Below are positions 55,032-63,010 of a stretch of 64,000 nt of DNA, piece by piece. Both the position numbers and the translations under genes were made by a program. Position 1 is the first letter of the stretch; the number at the start of each line of letters is the position of its first letter. The stretch spans positions 1-64,000 of the forward strand of contig JADJOP010000024.1 in the NCBI GenBank assembly GCA_016713735.1, written 5' to 3'. Source of the stretch: Bryobacterales bacterium (GTDB lineage: Bacteria; Acidobacteriota; Terriglobia; Bryobacterales; Bryobacteraceae). The notes under the pieces were generated by a model that saw nothing but the letters and a program-made list of their open reading frames with translations, had not been told where the DNA came from and searched no databases.

Positions 55032-55478
55032 TCAGCCGCTCGATTCGGTGAGAAGCAGTTCCATATAGAGGATGCCCGGAATGGGATCGTCGTAGTAGCG
55101 CTCGGTTTCGCGGAATCCGAGCGAGCGGTAGAGGGCGATGGCGGAGTCCATGCGGCCCGGGATCGTATCGAGCAGCAGGCGCTGGTAGCCGGCGGCGCGC
55201 GCGCGTTCGAGCAAGGCGATCATGAGCAGCCGTCCCAGGCCGCAGCCGTGAAAGGCGGGCAGCACGAACAACCGCTTCACCTCGCCTGTGCGCGGGTCAA
55301 ACTGCCGCAGGGCAACCACGCCAGCAATCTCAGCGCCCACCTCAGCCAGCAGGATGCAGCCTTCGGGCGGAGAAAACCGGCCCGGCAGGGCGGCCAGCTC
55401 GGTCTCAAAGCTGGGGAAGCACTCCGGCGCGGCGACGTGATCGAGATAGGTCCGGAAGAGCGCCCGCACGGTGTCCAT
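55032..55478 (-). CDS. GNAT-family N-acetyltransferase
   Basis: A 148-residue GNAT protein. The acetyl-CoA loop is FVLPAFHGCGLGRLLMIALL near residue 75. GCILLAEVGAEIAGVVALRQ and SAIALYRSLGFRETERYYDD are standard strands and C-terminal motif. The ATG at 55478 sits inside GGGAGG without spacing. Upstream of it, residues T-I-R-Q-A-R-R-E-E in the same frame match the usual GNAT opening and run to the TAA of the peroxiredoxin gene. The true start may therefore be an ATT at 55502 or a base may be missing in the C6 run at 55506-55511. The substrate is unknown. Confidence 0.82.
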   Translation of the reverse strand: MDTVRALFRTYLDHVAAPECFPSFETELAALPGRFSPPEGCILLAEVGAEIAGVVALRQFDPRTGEVKRLFVLPAFHGCGLGRLLMIALLERARAAGYQRLLLDTIPGRMDSAIALYRSLGFRETERYYDDPIPGILYMELLLTESSG

Positions 55479-55511
55479 CTCCTCCCGGCGCGCCTGGCGA
55501 ATGGTGGGGGG

Positions 55512-56024
55512 TTAGTGCTTCAGCCGTGAACATGCCGTCATCGCGCCGGTGATGTCCACCGCCGACGAACCCTCCTCGATGAATTGGATTTTGCCGTCCT
55601 TATCGACGACAAAGGTGGCACGGTTGGCGACGCCCGAGGGCATCAGGATGCCGTAGGTCTCGCTGATCTTTTTGGAGAAATCGCTCAACAGCGCCTGCTC
55701 CACCTTGAGCACCTCGGTGGCCCAGTATTTCTGGCTGGGGATGTTGTCGGTGCTGATGCCGAACACGACCGCGCCGGCGTCGGTGAACTTGGCAAGGTCC
55801 TTATTGAACGAGGTCATTTCCTTGGTGCAGCCGCCGGTGAACGCGGCCGGGAAGAAGGCCAGCACCACGGCGTTCTTGCCGCGGAAGGCCGACAGCGACA
55901 CCTTCTCGCCTTTGGTCGAGGGCAGCGTGAAGTCAGGAGCAGCGTCGCCGACCTTGAGGTGCGTCTTGGGAGCTTGGGCAAAGAGCGCTCCGCCCAGAAG
56001 GAGCATGGCCAGAATTCGCGTCAT
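55512..56024 (-). CDS. Exported peroxiredoxin, cysteine form
   Basis: A 170-residue thiol peroxidase of the AhpC/TSA family with signal peptide MTRILAMLLLGGALFAQA. The peroxidatic Cys66 is in AFFPAAFTGGCTKEMTSFNK; VVFGISTDNIPSQKYWA and LLSDFSKKISETYGIL follow the family pattern. The only other cysteine is Cys165 in the C-terminal MTACSRLKH, a likely resolving residue. The function is reduction of peroxides outside the cytoplasm, perhaps with the DsbA-like protein or another thioredoxin-fold donor. It shares about half its residues with the TGA-containing paralogue 93 bp upstream, including the whole C-terminal DITGAxTACSRLKH. Confidence 0.9.
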   Translation of the reverse strand: MTRILAMLLLGGALFAQAPKTHLKVGDAAPDFTLPSTKGEKVSLSAFRGKNAVVLAFFPAAFTGGCTKEMTSFNKDLAKFTDAGAVVFGISTDNIPSQKYWATEVLKVEQALLSDFSKKISETYGILMPSGVANRATFVVDKDGKIQFIEEGSSAVDITGAMTACSRLKH

Positions 56025-56117
56025 GCGGTCCAATCTACCATGCCCCTCGCCGTCTGGGGAGTAAATTGACACACTTCTCCTGAATGCCTCGGCGAGGCGG
56101 TCACGATCGAGGAGCGA

Positions 56118-56639
56118 CTAGTGTTTCAGCCGGCTACAAGCGGTTGCCGCGCCGGTGATATCAATGGCGCCCGACCCCTCCTCGATGTGTTGGATGACGC
56201 CGCTGGCGTCGATGACGAATGTGGCCCGGTTGGCGATTCCGCGGTCGGCCATGAGCACGCCGTAATCGGCGGCGGTCTTCCGCATGAAGTCGCTCAACAT
56301 GGCGAATTCGATGTTTTCTTCTTTTGCCCAGTGACCCAGGGTGGGAAGGTTATCGGTGCTGACCATGAACACTTCAGCTCCGGCATCCTTGAACTTTTGG
56401 ATACCAGCCTGGTATCCGCGTAGTTCCTTCGTTCAACCACCGGTGAAGGCGGCCGGGAAAAATGCCAGCACAACAGTCGACTTGCCCGCGAAATCGGCAA
56501 GCGCGACCTGTCCCCCCTTCGTCGAGCCCAGCTTGAAGGCGGGGGCTTTGTCGCCCACCTTCAGCTGAGTCTTCGGCGGCGCGGGGGCCTGTGCCAGCAT
56601 CGTTCCCGCCGCCAGAGCAAGCAGGAAAGTGCGTCGCAT
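56118..56639 (-). CDS. Exported peroxiredoxin, candidate selenoprotein (in-frame TGA = Sec69)
   Basis: A 173-residue peroxiredoxin paralogue. The leader is MRRTFLLALAAGTMLAQAPA, then KVGDKAPAFKLGSTKGGQVA. At 56433-56435 a single in-frame TGA interrupts AFFPAAFTGG-x-TKELRGYQAG, exactly where the neighbouring gene has the peroxidatic TGC (C66). Beyond it the frame runs unbroken through VFMVSTDNLPTLGHWAKEEN, MLSDFMRKTAADYGVLMADR and TFVIDASGVIQHIEEGSGAI to TACSRLKH and a TAG. A hairpin 16 nt after the TGA fits a bacterial SECIS. The only cysteine, Cys168, could form a selenenylsulfide with Sec69. Read as a pseudogene the position of the stop would be a coincidence. No sel genes lie in the window. 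The start codon has no good ribosome-binding site; ATG 56639 is chosen for the leader. Confidence 0.82.
56399..56417 (-). promoter_or_regulatory. Candidate bacterial SECIS element
   Basis: In the mRNA, 15 nt after the UGA, GGAUACC and GGUAUCC form a perfect 7-bp stem closed by the loop AGGCU. Known bacterial SECIS elements place an apical stem-loop about 16-37 nt after the UGA with a G in the first two loop positions; here the second base is G. The E. coli fdhF loop (AGGUCU) is similar. The Cys paralogue has no such hairpin at this position. Confidence 0.78.
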
Positions 56640-56652
56640 AGGGGACAGCGTA

Positions 56653-57481
56653 TCACGAACGGCGGCGCTTCCAGGCGAGGGCGAGCAAGCCGGCGGCCAG
56701 CAGCAGCGAGGTGGCCGGCTCGGGCACACTGTTGATCACCGCCGTGCCAGTGGTTTCCGCCAGCACGGTCGCGCCGTCGCTGATGCGGTAGGTGCCCTGG
56801 AACAGATACTGCTGGCCGTCGTTGTAGTTGGCCATGTCGTTGAGGGCGATCTGGCGCTCGGCGTCGGTCGTGCAGGGGTGGGGGTCGCCGGGACCGCACG
56901 GCCAGAGCGCGTTGCCGCTGCCGCGGCCGATGAGGGCGTCGACCAGTTGCGTGTTCGGCCCGGCGGTGACGAAGACGTCGTCGCTGGTGAACACCTGCAA
57001 GTCATCGCCGGCCTGAATGCCCACGTAGTCGGCGCCGTAGGTGTAGCTGCCGGCGGCGAAGGTGAAGCCGAGCGCGTCAAACGGGTCGCTGCTGAAGGCC
57101 GAAAAACTCAACTGCGATACGCTGAACTGCGTGCCGTTGCCGTTGACCACCAGCCCGAACAGGATGCGGTTGCCGAGTTCGGCGGCGAAGGCGGGGCCGA
57201 ACACCGTGCCCGGATCCACCTGGCCAAGCCAGCTCGGAAAGCTGGTGACCATGACCTCGTTGCCATAGTATTGGGTTCGCTGCTCGTAATAGGTGGGGGG
57301 TGCCGGGTGTGCCGGCCGTGGTTGTCCCGTTGTAGAGCGCGTCCAGGGCATTCGTGCGCCAGGAAGCGTAGCTGGGACTCCCGAAGCCGTTCGGAGCCAG
57401 CGCCGGGTGAACTTCAATCGTGATCGGTCCGGCAAACGCCACGGTGGACGCCGCCGCCAGGATGAACAGGGGGATTCGCAT
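56653..57481 (-). CDS. PEP-CTERM exported protein, single frameshift
   Basis: Starts MRIPLFILAAASTVAFAGPI behind GAGGAG. The N-terminal part (ITIEVHPALAPNGFGSPSYA, NALDALYNGTTTAGTPG) and the rest (TYYEQRTQYYGNEVMVTSFP, TVFGPAFAAELGNRILFGLV, FTFAAGSYTYGADYVGIQAG) lie in two frames that meet at a run of six G near 57294-57299. The C-terminus is the sorting signal VPEPATSLLLAAGLLALAWK, then RRRS. The central part resembles other PEP-CTERM proteins only in general beta-rich composition. Corrected length is about 275 residues. A homopolymer error is the likely cause of the break. Confidence 0.82.
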
Positions 57482-57724
57482 GGTGTACTCCTCGTGTTCC
57501 TCCATCGAGTATTCGTTTTGTAAGCTTTATTTAAATCATTGAAAATACGGTATTTACTATGTATTGTGGCGCCATCCCTCAGCACCGAGCCACAAGTACA
57601 GGCCCATGCGCACTGCGCGCTCAGTGGCAGACATCGGGTGGTTGCTCTACGGCGTACTTGAGTGGTTCACCTCAGAGGCGGGGTTCAGCCGAAGGGGAAC
57701 GTGCGGCAGGCAGAGGCGAGGCGG
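57482..57724. other. Intergenic region with AT-rich promoter-like stretch
   Basis: About 240 bp between the PEP-CTERM start and the permease stop. The 57515-57565 part is strikingly AT-rich for this genome and probably holds the promoter of the PEP-CTERM gene. The remainder shows no gene I can support. Confidence 0.4.
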
Positions 57725-58903
57725 CTAGTCGCCGAGGAACTTGCCGTAGGCCTGCAGCTCGGGCATGTTGTCGAACACCGCCTTCACGCCGGCCGTGATG
57801 GGGATGGCGAACACGAGGCCGAGCGGGCCCCACAACACGCCCCAGAACATGAGGGCGATGGTCACAGCCAGCGGGTTCAGGTGGACGCGCGAGCCGACCA
57901 GTTTCGGATACAGCAGGTTGAGCGCCAGCAGGTGGAAGAAGCCGACCACGCTGGCGATGATGAGGAACGGGGCCAGACCCTTATACACCGGCAGAGCGGC
58001 CAGCACGGGCGGAATGATGGCCAGCGGCAGGCCGATGTAAGGCACCAGGCTCAGGAAGCCGCTGATGGGGGCCACCAGCAGGAAGTAAGGGATGTTCATC
58101 AGATAAAAGAAAACCCCGCTGCCGAGGGTGAGCAGAAGCCCGAGCACGAAGTTACCCACCACATAGGCGCGCGCCATGTCGCCGATGCCCTGCCAGGAGC
58201 GGCCGGCGGCGTGGCGGCCGGGACCGGTGAACATCTGCAGGTAGGCCCGCCGCAAATGGTCACGCCAGCTCAGCATGAAGTACACCAGGAACGGCACGAA
58301 GCTGGCCAGCAGCAGCACGTGGAGCACGTAGTCGATATTGCTGGTGAAGTAACGGACAATGGGACCGCTGCCGTCGGCGCGGATGCGCACCTCCTGCACA
58401 GGCGGAGGCAGGGAGTTCGCTGGCGGCATGACGGGTTCGGCCTGCCGTTTGCGCGTGGTCCTGGCCGGAGGTGGGGTGACGGGCGGCGCCACCACCTGCG
58501 GCTCGCGCAGGCGCTTCGGCACGACGAAAGTGGTCACCGTTTTTTCGGCGTTTTCGAGCGAGATGACAATCTCATCGATCAGCTCGTTCATGCGTGTGGA
58601 GTAGCGCGGCAGGTCCTCCATCAGGTCGGCGGTTTGCACGTACACGCCGAGGCCGCTCAGGTAGAGCAGCAGCAGGCTGATGCTGCACACCAGGAAGCTG
58701 GCAAAGGAGCGCGGCAGGCGCAGGCGCATGAAGGCTTCCACGAAGGGTTCGAGCAGGAAGCCGATCGTAATGCCGGTCACCAGGGTGACGAAAAAGTCGC
58801 GCCCGAAGTAGAGCAAGGCAATCACGACGCCGCCGGCGATCAGGTTGAGGGCAACCTGCGCCGGTTTGCGTTCCGTGATGGTAGGGCTGTGTAGAACCGC
58901 CAC
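57725..58903 (-). CDS. AI-2E family membrane transporter
   Basis: About 392 residues with eight or so membrane spans. Family landmarks are FGRDFFVTLVTGITIGFLLE, then a periplasmic/cytoplasmic region with a Pro-rich insert (VVAPPVTPPPARTTRKR) between 130 and 180. After that come LLASFVPFLVYFMLSWRDHL, GNFVLGLLLTLGSGVFFYLM, GFLSLVPYIGLPLAIIPPVL, and the C-terminal LNPLAVTIALMFWGVLWGPL. Members export or leak small molecules or ions; the AI-2 link applies to only one branch. The GTG at 58903 is preferred because it follows GGAG and begins close to the first span; longer starts up to 59050 are open. Confidence 0.88.
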   Translation of the reverse strand: MAVLHSPTITERKPAQVALNLIAGGVVIALLYFGRDFFVTLVTGITIGFLLEPFVEAFMRLRLPRSFASFLVCSISLLLLYLSGLGVYVQTADLMEDLPRYSTRMNELIDEIVISLENAEKTVTTFVVPKRLREPQVVAPPVTPPPARTTRKRQAEPVMPPANSLPPPVQEVRIRADGSGPIVRYFTSNIDYVLHVLLLASFVPFLVYFMLSWRDHLRRAYLQMFTGPGRHAAGRSWQGIGDMARAYVVGNFVLGLLLTLGSGVFFYLMNIPYFLLVAPISGFLSLVPYIGLPLAIIPPVLAALPVYKGLAPFLIIASVVGFFHLLALNLLYPKLVGSRVHLNPLAVTIALMFWGVLWGPLGLVFAIPITAGVKAVFDNMPELQAYGKFLGD

Positions 58904-59005
58904 CGCTCGAGCTCCAGAGAGGTTGGCAAGCGGCACTCGAAAGTCAATCCAAGCGAGGATTCCACCTCGAACCGCCCCAGTCTCCCCTCTATTGGCTAAT
59001 CTAAC

Positions 59006-59509
59006 ATGAGGGTGCAACAACGACGCCAGAAAGACATCGGATCGCGCCAAATTGTGGCTGAACCCGCCCTGGACGGGGGGCCAGCGCGCGTGCTTGCCCT
59101 CGACGTAGGCGAGAAACGGATCGGTTTGGCCGTTAGTGACGAGCTGGCGCTGACGGCGCTGTCACTGGAGACCTACCACCGCGTTCGCGTCCGCGACGAC
59201 GTGGCTCACATCGGCCGGCTAGCGGCCACCCACCAGGCCGCGCTCGTCCTGCTTGGCCTGCCGCTCAACCTCGACGGCAGCGAAGGGCCACAGGCGGCCT
59301 ATGTGCGCGATTTCGGCCACCGCCTGGAGACCCGCGCCGGTCTGCGTGTGGGCTATTGGGACGAACGGCTCAGCTCGGTGGAGGCGTCGAGCATTCTGGC
59401 CGCCCAGCCCCACGGCGGGCGCCGCGAAAAAGGCGACATTGACCGTGTGTCGGCGGCGCTGCTGCTGCAGGAATACCTGGACGCCCAGCGCGCGGGAGGA
59501 GTGGAGTGA
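59006..59509 (+). CDS. ruvX: Putative pre-16S rRNA nuclease / Holliday junction resolvase (YqgF)
   Basis: A 167-residue RNase H-like nuclease. The first catalytic Asp is in RVLALDVGEKRIGLAVSDE, the second acidic residue lies in the middle region (GLPLNLDGSEGPQA), and WDERLSSVEA holds the other conserved Glu/Asp. It trims 16S rRNA precursor in other bacteria. A 30-residue N-terminal extension precedes the fold; the real start may be internal. It is translationally coupled to mltG (GTGA overlap), as often seen. Confidence 0.92.
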   Translation: MRVQQRRQKDIGSRQIVAEPALDGGPARVLALDVGEKRIGLAVSDELALTALSLETYHRVRVRDDVAHIGRLAATHQAALVLLGLPLNLDGSEGPQAAYVRDFGHRLETRAGLRVGYWDERLSSVEASSILAAQPHGGRREKGDIDRVSAALLLQEYLDAQRAGGVE

Positions 59510-60552
59510 AGACCCTTGGCCGGTTGGGCGCCTTCTTACTGCTCCTTGCGCTGGCGGCGGGAAGCATGGCCCTGTGGCACGCCGGCCGTCCCCACCAGGG
59601 GTTCCAGGGCGAGGTCTTCTATGAACTCAAGCGCGGCACCTCGACCCTCACCATGGCCCGCGAACTGGCGGCGCTGGGCGTCGTGCGCACGCCCTGGCAC
59701 TTTCTCAGCGCCCGCCTTCTGCGTCCCCGCGCCGCGTTGCAGGCCGGGGAATACCGCTTTGCCGCGGCCGCCAGCGCCCGCACCGTGCTCGACCGCATCG
59801 CCCGGGGCGACGTGTACTACGTCGAGCTGACCGTCCCCGAGGGCTCGAACCTCTTCGAGATCGCCGAGCTGGTGGAGCGCCGCGGGCTGGCCCCGGCCAG
59901 GGACTTCCGCCGCGCCGCCGCCGACCCCAAGCTCATCCGCGACCTCGCCCCTGGGGCGCCGTCGCTCGAGGGCTACCTGTTTCCCTCCACCTACCAGGTC
60001 AGCCGGCGCCAATCGGCGGACAGCCTCTGCCGGCGTATGACGGCGGAGTTCCGCAAGGTGTGGCGCGAGGTGGGCGGGCGAGGTGATCCGCATGAGGCCG
60101 TGACGCTGGCCTCGCTGGTGGAGACCGAAACGGCGGTGGCCGGGGAACGGCCGCTGGTCGCCGGCGTCTACCGCAACCGGCTGGAGGCCGGCATGAAGCT
60201 TGACTGCGACCCCACGGTGATCTACGCCGCCCAGTTGGTGAACGCCTGGCGCGGCGTCATCTACCGCAGCGATCTCGACCGCGCCCATCCCTACAATACC
60301 TACCGCAGCGCCGGCTTGCCGCCCGGCCCCATCGCCAACCCCGGCAAGGCCTCGCTGGCGGCCGCCCTCCACCCCGAACCGACTCGCGCCGTCTACTTTG
60401 TCGCCAAACCCGACGGCAGCGGCGGGCATGTATTTACCGAAACCCTGGCCGCGCACGAGAAAGCTGTGGCATCCTACCGCCGTGGGAAAGCGAATCAGCG
60501 CCACACAGCGACTGCGCCAGTGGCTCGACGAAAACCGGCCCGCCGCCGTTGA
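59506..60552 (+). CDS. mltG: Endolytic murein transglycosylase MltG
   Basis: A 348-residue inner-membrane protein: N-terminal anchor LGAFLLLLALAAGSMALWHA, LysM-like region (YYVELTVPEGSNLFEIAELV), then the catalytic YceG domain with EGYLFPSTYQV, the catalytic Glu in TLASLVETETAVAGERPLVA, and the family stretch NRLEAGMKLDCDPTVIYA, YNTYRSAGLPPGPIANPG. It cuts nascent glycan strands and sets their length. The GTG start follows GGGAGG. The C-terminal basic tail after VASYRRGKANQ overlaps the next gene by 71 bp and may be partly artefactual. Confidence 0.94.
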   Translation: MKTLGRLGAFLLLLALAAGSMALWHAGRPHQGFQGEVFYELKRGTSTLTMARELAALGVVRTPWHFLSARLLRPRAALQAGEYRFAAAASARTVLDRIARGDVYYVELTVPEGSNLFEIAELVERRGLAPARDFRRAAADPKLIRDLAPGAPSLEGYLFPSTYQVSRRQSADSLCRRMTAEFRKVWREVGGRGDPHEAVTLASLVETETAVAGERPLVAGVYRNRLEAGMKLDCDPTVIYAAQLVNAWRGVIYRSDLDRAHPYNTYRSAGLPPGPIANPGKASLAAALHPEPTRAVYFVAKPDGSGGHVFTETLAAHEKAVASYRRGKANQRHTATAPVARRKPARRR

Positions 60553-60949
60553 TCCGGCTCTCTTTGAGCAGATCCGGCGCGCCATTGAGCCCATCGAAGC
60601 GGGACGGCTGCGGCGCCTGCTGCGTGAGTCCGGCCTGGCCCTGCATCCGCTTGTGGAAGGCGTGCGGCAGGAATCACCGGAAGCCCTGGAGCGGACCCTG
60701 GCCGCGTTGTCCGAGGTGTATGAGGCCGGCACGCTGGAGATGAAGCGCCGCTGCCGCGATGAAGTGATCGAAGCCCGCCAGCACGCCTTGTGGGCGCAGG
60801 CACGGCTGGCCGGCGCGGAGCGGGCTGAACGGGAAGGGATGCGCGCCACCATGCTCGTTTGGCTGGAGAACCCGGGCGTCTTTGCGGCCTGGGCGGCGGC
60901 GCGGCGGCGGCTGGCCGCTACTGCAATTCCAGAGTCAGAACCTGAATAA
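60482..60949 (+). CDS. Protein of unknown function downstream of mltG
   Basis: A 155-residue helical protein starting GTG inside the mltG 3' end (VGKRISATQRLRQWLDENRP). It has AIEPIEAGRLRRLLRESGLA and LHPLVEGVRQESPEALERTL, then EMKRRCRDEVIEARQHALWA, and LVWLENPGVFAAWAAARRR. No signal peptide or known motif. The overlap with mltG suggests coupled expression. It overlaps the convergent small exported gene by 32 bp. Confidence 0.6.
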   Translation: MGKRISATQRLRQWLDENRPAAVDPALFEQIRRAIEPIEAGRLRRLLRESGLALHPLVEGVRQESPEALERTLAALSEVYEAGTLEMKRRCRDEVIEARQHALWAQARLAGAERAEREGMRATMLVWLENPGVFAAWAAARRRLAATAIPESEPE

Positions 60950-61235
60950 CCTCACCGTCTAGCGTCCCCGTCGCTTTGGCTTTCAGATCCTTGTCCTTCG
61001 TGGCCGCCTTGAGCATGGCCAGCGCCTTGGCGTTGCCGGTCTCATTGAATTTGAGAAATTTGCCGTCGGCCATCACCAAACCATAGCCGCCCTTGGCGCA
61101 GGCAATGGCGCAGGAGCGGGTGTGGCTCGACAGATCCTTGCCCTTGCACATGACGTCGACCACGGTGCCGCTGAAGGTCTCCGCGCCGAGCACCCCGCTC
61201 GCCAGGGTGATGATCGTGATTACGAGTTTCCGCAT
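60918..61235 (-). CDS. Small exported cysteine-containing protein
   Basis: A 105-residue exported protein with leader MRKLVITIITLASGVLGA behind GGAGGC. The body FSGTVVDVMCKGKDLSSHTR, then SCAIACAKGGYGLVMADGKF has three closely spaced cysteines (C-x12-C-x3-C), followed by an OB-like beta pattern (KATGTLDGEVIQVLTLELQ). Similar small proteins occur in many Acidobacteria; metal or disulfide chemistry is possible, unproven. Function unknown. Confidence 0.72.
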   Translation of the reverse strand: MRKLVITIITLASGVLGAETFSGTVVDVMCKGKDLSSHTRSCAIACAKGGYGLVMADGKFLKFNETGNAKALAMLKAATKDKDLKAKATGTLDGEVIQVLTLELQ

Positions 61236-61460
61236 TTGCTGCCTCCTCCGCCACGCTGGCGTTCTGGAAACAGCATCTCCCACCCGTGCCCGGAATCGCA
61301 AGCGGGGCGTTCTGAAACCCGCGCGCCCCCTGCCGCATCCACAACATAGTTGTCAATCCCCAGGGGGGCGAACAAAAAGAGTAGGAATACGGCAAGTTCC
61401 CTCTTGCCCGTCACCTGCGGCCGACAGTATACTGGCTTTTTCACGACGAAGATCGCCTGT

Positions 61461-61739
61461 ATGGCAAGCATCGCTTTCATCCGCGAGGAATTCGATCCCG
61501 CCGCTCCTATGAAGGAGGCGGCCATTTTCTATGGCCTCTTCCTGCGCGGTCATTCGCCGGAATCGCTGCGCCGCGACATCGACGTGCCCAAGCCGGTTCT
61601 GGAGAAGTGGATGCGTCCCTACCGCTACGATCCCAACTTCCGCGAAAACCTGAAGAAGATGTACCACTACCGCAAACGCGTGCTGGCCATCTTCGACGAA
61701 CTGGTGACCAACGAAAAGAACCGCGCCCGGCTGCAGTAG
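61461..61739 (+). CDS. Small protein with HTH-like segment, function unknown
   Basis: A 92-residue protein, start ATG at 61461. AAIFYGLFLRGHSPESLRRD, then IDVPKPVLEKWMRPY reads like a helix-turn-helix of the type that recognises DNA (G at the turn, hydrophobic spacing). A basic helical tail follows (FRENLKKMYHYRKRVLAIFD). It lies 9 bp before a VOC gene on the same strand. DNA binding is a guess from the pattern only. Confidence 0.6.
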   Translation: MASIAFIREEFDPAAPMKEAAIFYGLFLRGHSPESLRRDIDVPKPVLEKWMRPYRYDPNFRENLKKMYHYRKRVLAIFDELVTNEKNRARLQ

Positions 61740-61748
61740 CGCTCCGCC

Positions 61749-62162
61749 ATGCCCACCCTCGCCGGGGTCAAGGAAACCGCCCTCTATGTGGACGACCTGC
61801 CGCGCGCCGTCCGCTTCTACCGCGATCTCCTGGGTCTGCCCGTGTTGGTGGAGGACCTCCGTTTTTGCGCCCTCGACGTGAACGGTCAGCACATCCTGCT
61901 GTTGTTTCTGCGCGGCGCTTCGACCGAAACCACGACGCTCCCCGGCGGCTCCATTCCGGCCCACGACGGCTCCGGCCCCCTGCACGCCGGCTTCGCCATT
62001 GAGCCCTCGCAGTTTGCCGAATGGGAGCGCCACCTGACGGCGAACAGCGTGGAGATCCTTTCCTACATGAATTGGCCGCTGGGCGGCAAGAGCCTCTACT
62101 TCCGCGACCCCGACGGCCACCTGCTGGAACTGCTCACGCCTGGGGTGTGGCGCACCTACTAA
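61749..62162 (+). CDS. VOC-family (glyoxalase/dioxygenase fold) protein
   Basis: A 137-residue VOC protein with two beta-alpha-beta-beta-beta modules: VKETALYVDDLPRAVRFYRD, then LLGLPVLVEDLRFCALDVNG, and HAGFAIEPSQFAEWERHLTA, then SLYFRDPDGHLLELLTPG. The final Glu in HLLELL is a usual metal ligand; the first-strand His is replaced by Leu (TALYVDD), so the metal site may be incomplete. The family covers glyoxalases, dioxygenases and drug-binding proteins; the substrate is unknown. Confidence 0.86.
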   Translation: MPTLAGVKETALYVDDLPRAVRFYRDLLGLPVLVEDLRFCALDVNGQHILLLFLRGASTETTTLPGGSIPAHDGSGPLHAGFAIEPSQFAEWERHLTANSVEILSYMNWPLGGKSLYFRDPDGHLLELLTPGVWRTY

Positions 62163-62207
62163 CCCAGCCTTACTGCCGGCGTCCGGCCGATGCCGCTACC
62201 ATGGACT

Positions 62208-62990
62208 ATGGAACTCCCCATCTACCAGGTGGACGCCTTCACCGACCACGTCTTTGGAGGCAATCCCGCCGCCATCTGTCCGCTCACCCGCTGGCTTCCC
62301 GACGCCACCCTGCAGGCCATCGCCGCCGAGAATAACCTCGCCGAGACCGCGTTCTTCGTGCCTGAGGGCGACGGCTACCGCCTGCGCTGGTTCACCCCCA
62401 CCGTCGAAATGCCGCTCTGCGGCCATGCCACGCTCGCCTCGGCCCATGTCATCTTCCGCCACATCGCCCCGGACGCTTCCCTGCTCCGGTTCCAGACCCT
62501 GAGCGGCGAACTCACCGTGGCCCGCGACGGCGAACGGCTCGTGCTCGACTTCCCCGCCCGGCCCGGCGTCCGCATCGCCCCGCTGGCGGCGCTGCACGAG
62601 GCCCTCGGCGCTCATCCGCTGGAGATCCTCAAAGCCCCCTACCACCTGGCCGTGTTCGCTCGCGAAGACGACGTGCGCTCGCTGCAACCCGACTTCCGCC
62701 TGCTGGCCGCCCTCGACCCGGTGACCTGCACCGCGCCTGGTTCGGACGGCATCGACTTCGTGTCGCGCTTCTTCGCCCCCTCGCACGGCATCGACGAGGA
62801 CCCGGTCACCGGCTCAGCCCACTGCACGCTGGTTCCCTACTGGGCGGGACGGCTGAAGAAGACCACCTTCCGCGCCCGCCAGATCTCGCGCCGCGTGGGC
62901 GAGCTGTGGCTGGAGCTGAAGGGCGACCGCGTGTTGATGGCCGGCCAGGGTGTGGAGTATCTGCGCGGGACGATCACGGTGCCGGAGTAG
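62208..62990 (+). CDS. PhzF-family isomerase/epimerase
   Basis: A 260-residue PhzF-fold protein. MELPIYQVDAFTDHVFGGNP, then AAICPL opens the fold. The catalytic Glu is in NNLAETAFFVP near residue 45, and TPTVEMPLCGHATLASAHVI and DEDPVTGSAHCTLVPYWAGR are family signatures. The specific reaction outside phenazine synthesis is usually unknown. ATG 62208 is chosen; an ATG at 62201 is in another frame. It is about 45 bp after the VOC gene and likely co-transcribed. Confidence 0.9.
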   Translation: MELPIYQVDAFTDHVFGGNPAAICPLTRWLPDATLQAIAAENNLAETAFFVPEGDGYRLRWFTPTVEMPLCGHATLASAHVIFRHIAPDASLLRFQTLSGELTVARDGERLVLDFPARPGVRIAPLAALHEALGAHPLEILKAPYHLAVFAREDDVRSLQPDFRLLAALDPVTCTAPGSDGIDFVSRFFAPSHGIDEDPVTGSAHCTLVPYWAGRLKKTTFRARQISRRVGELWLELKGDRVLMAGQGVEYLRGTITVPE

Positions 62991-63010
62991 CCGCGCGTCC
63001 GTCGCTGCCG

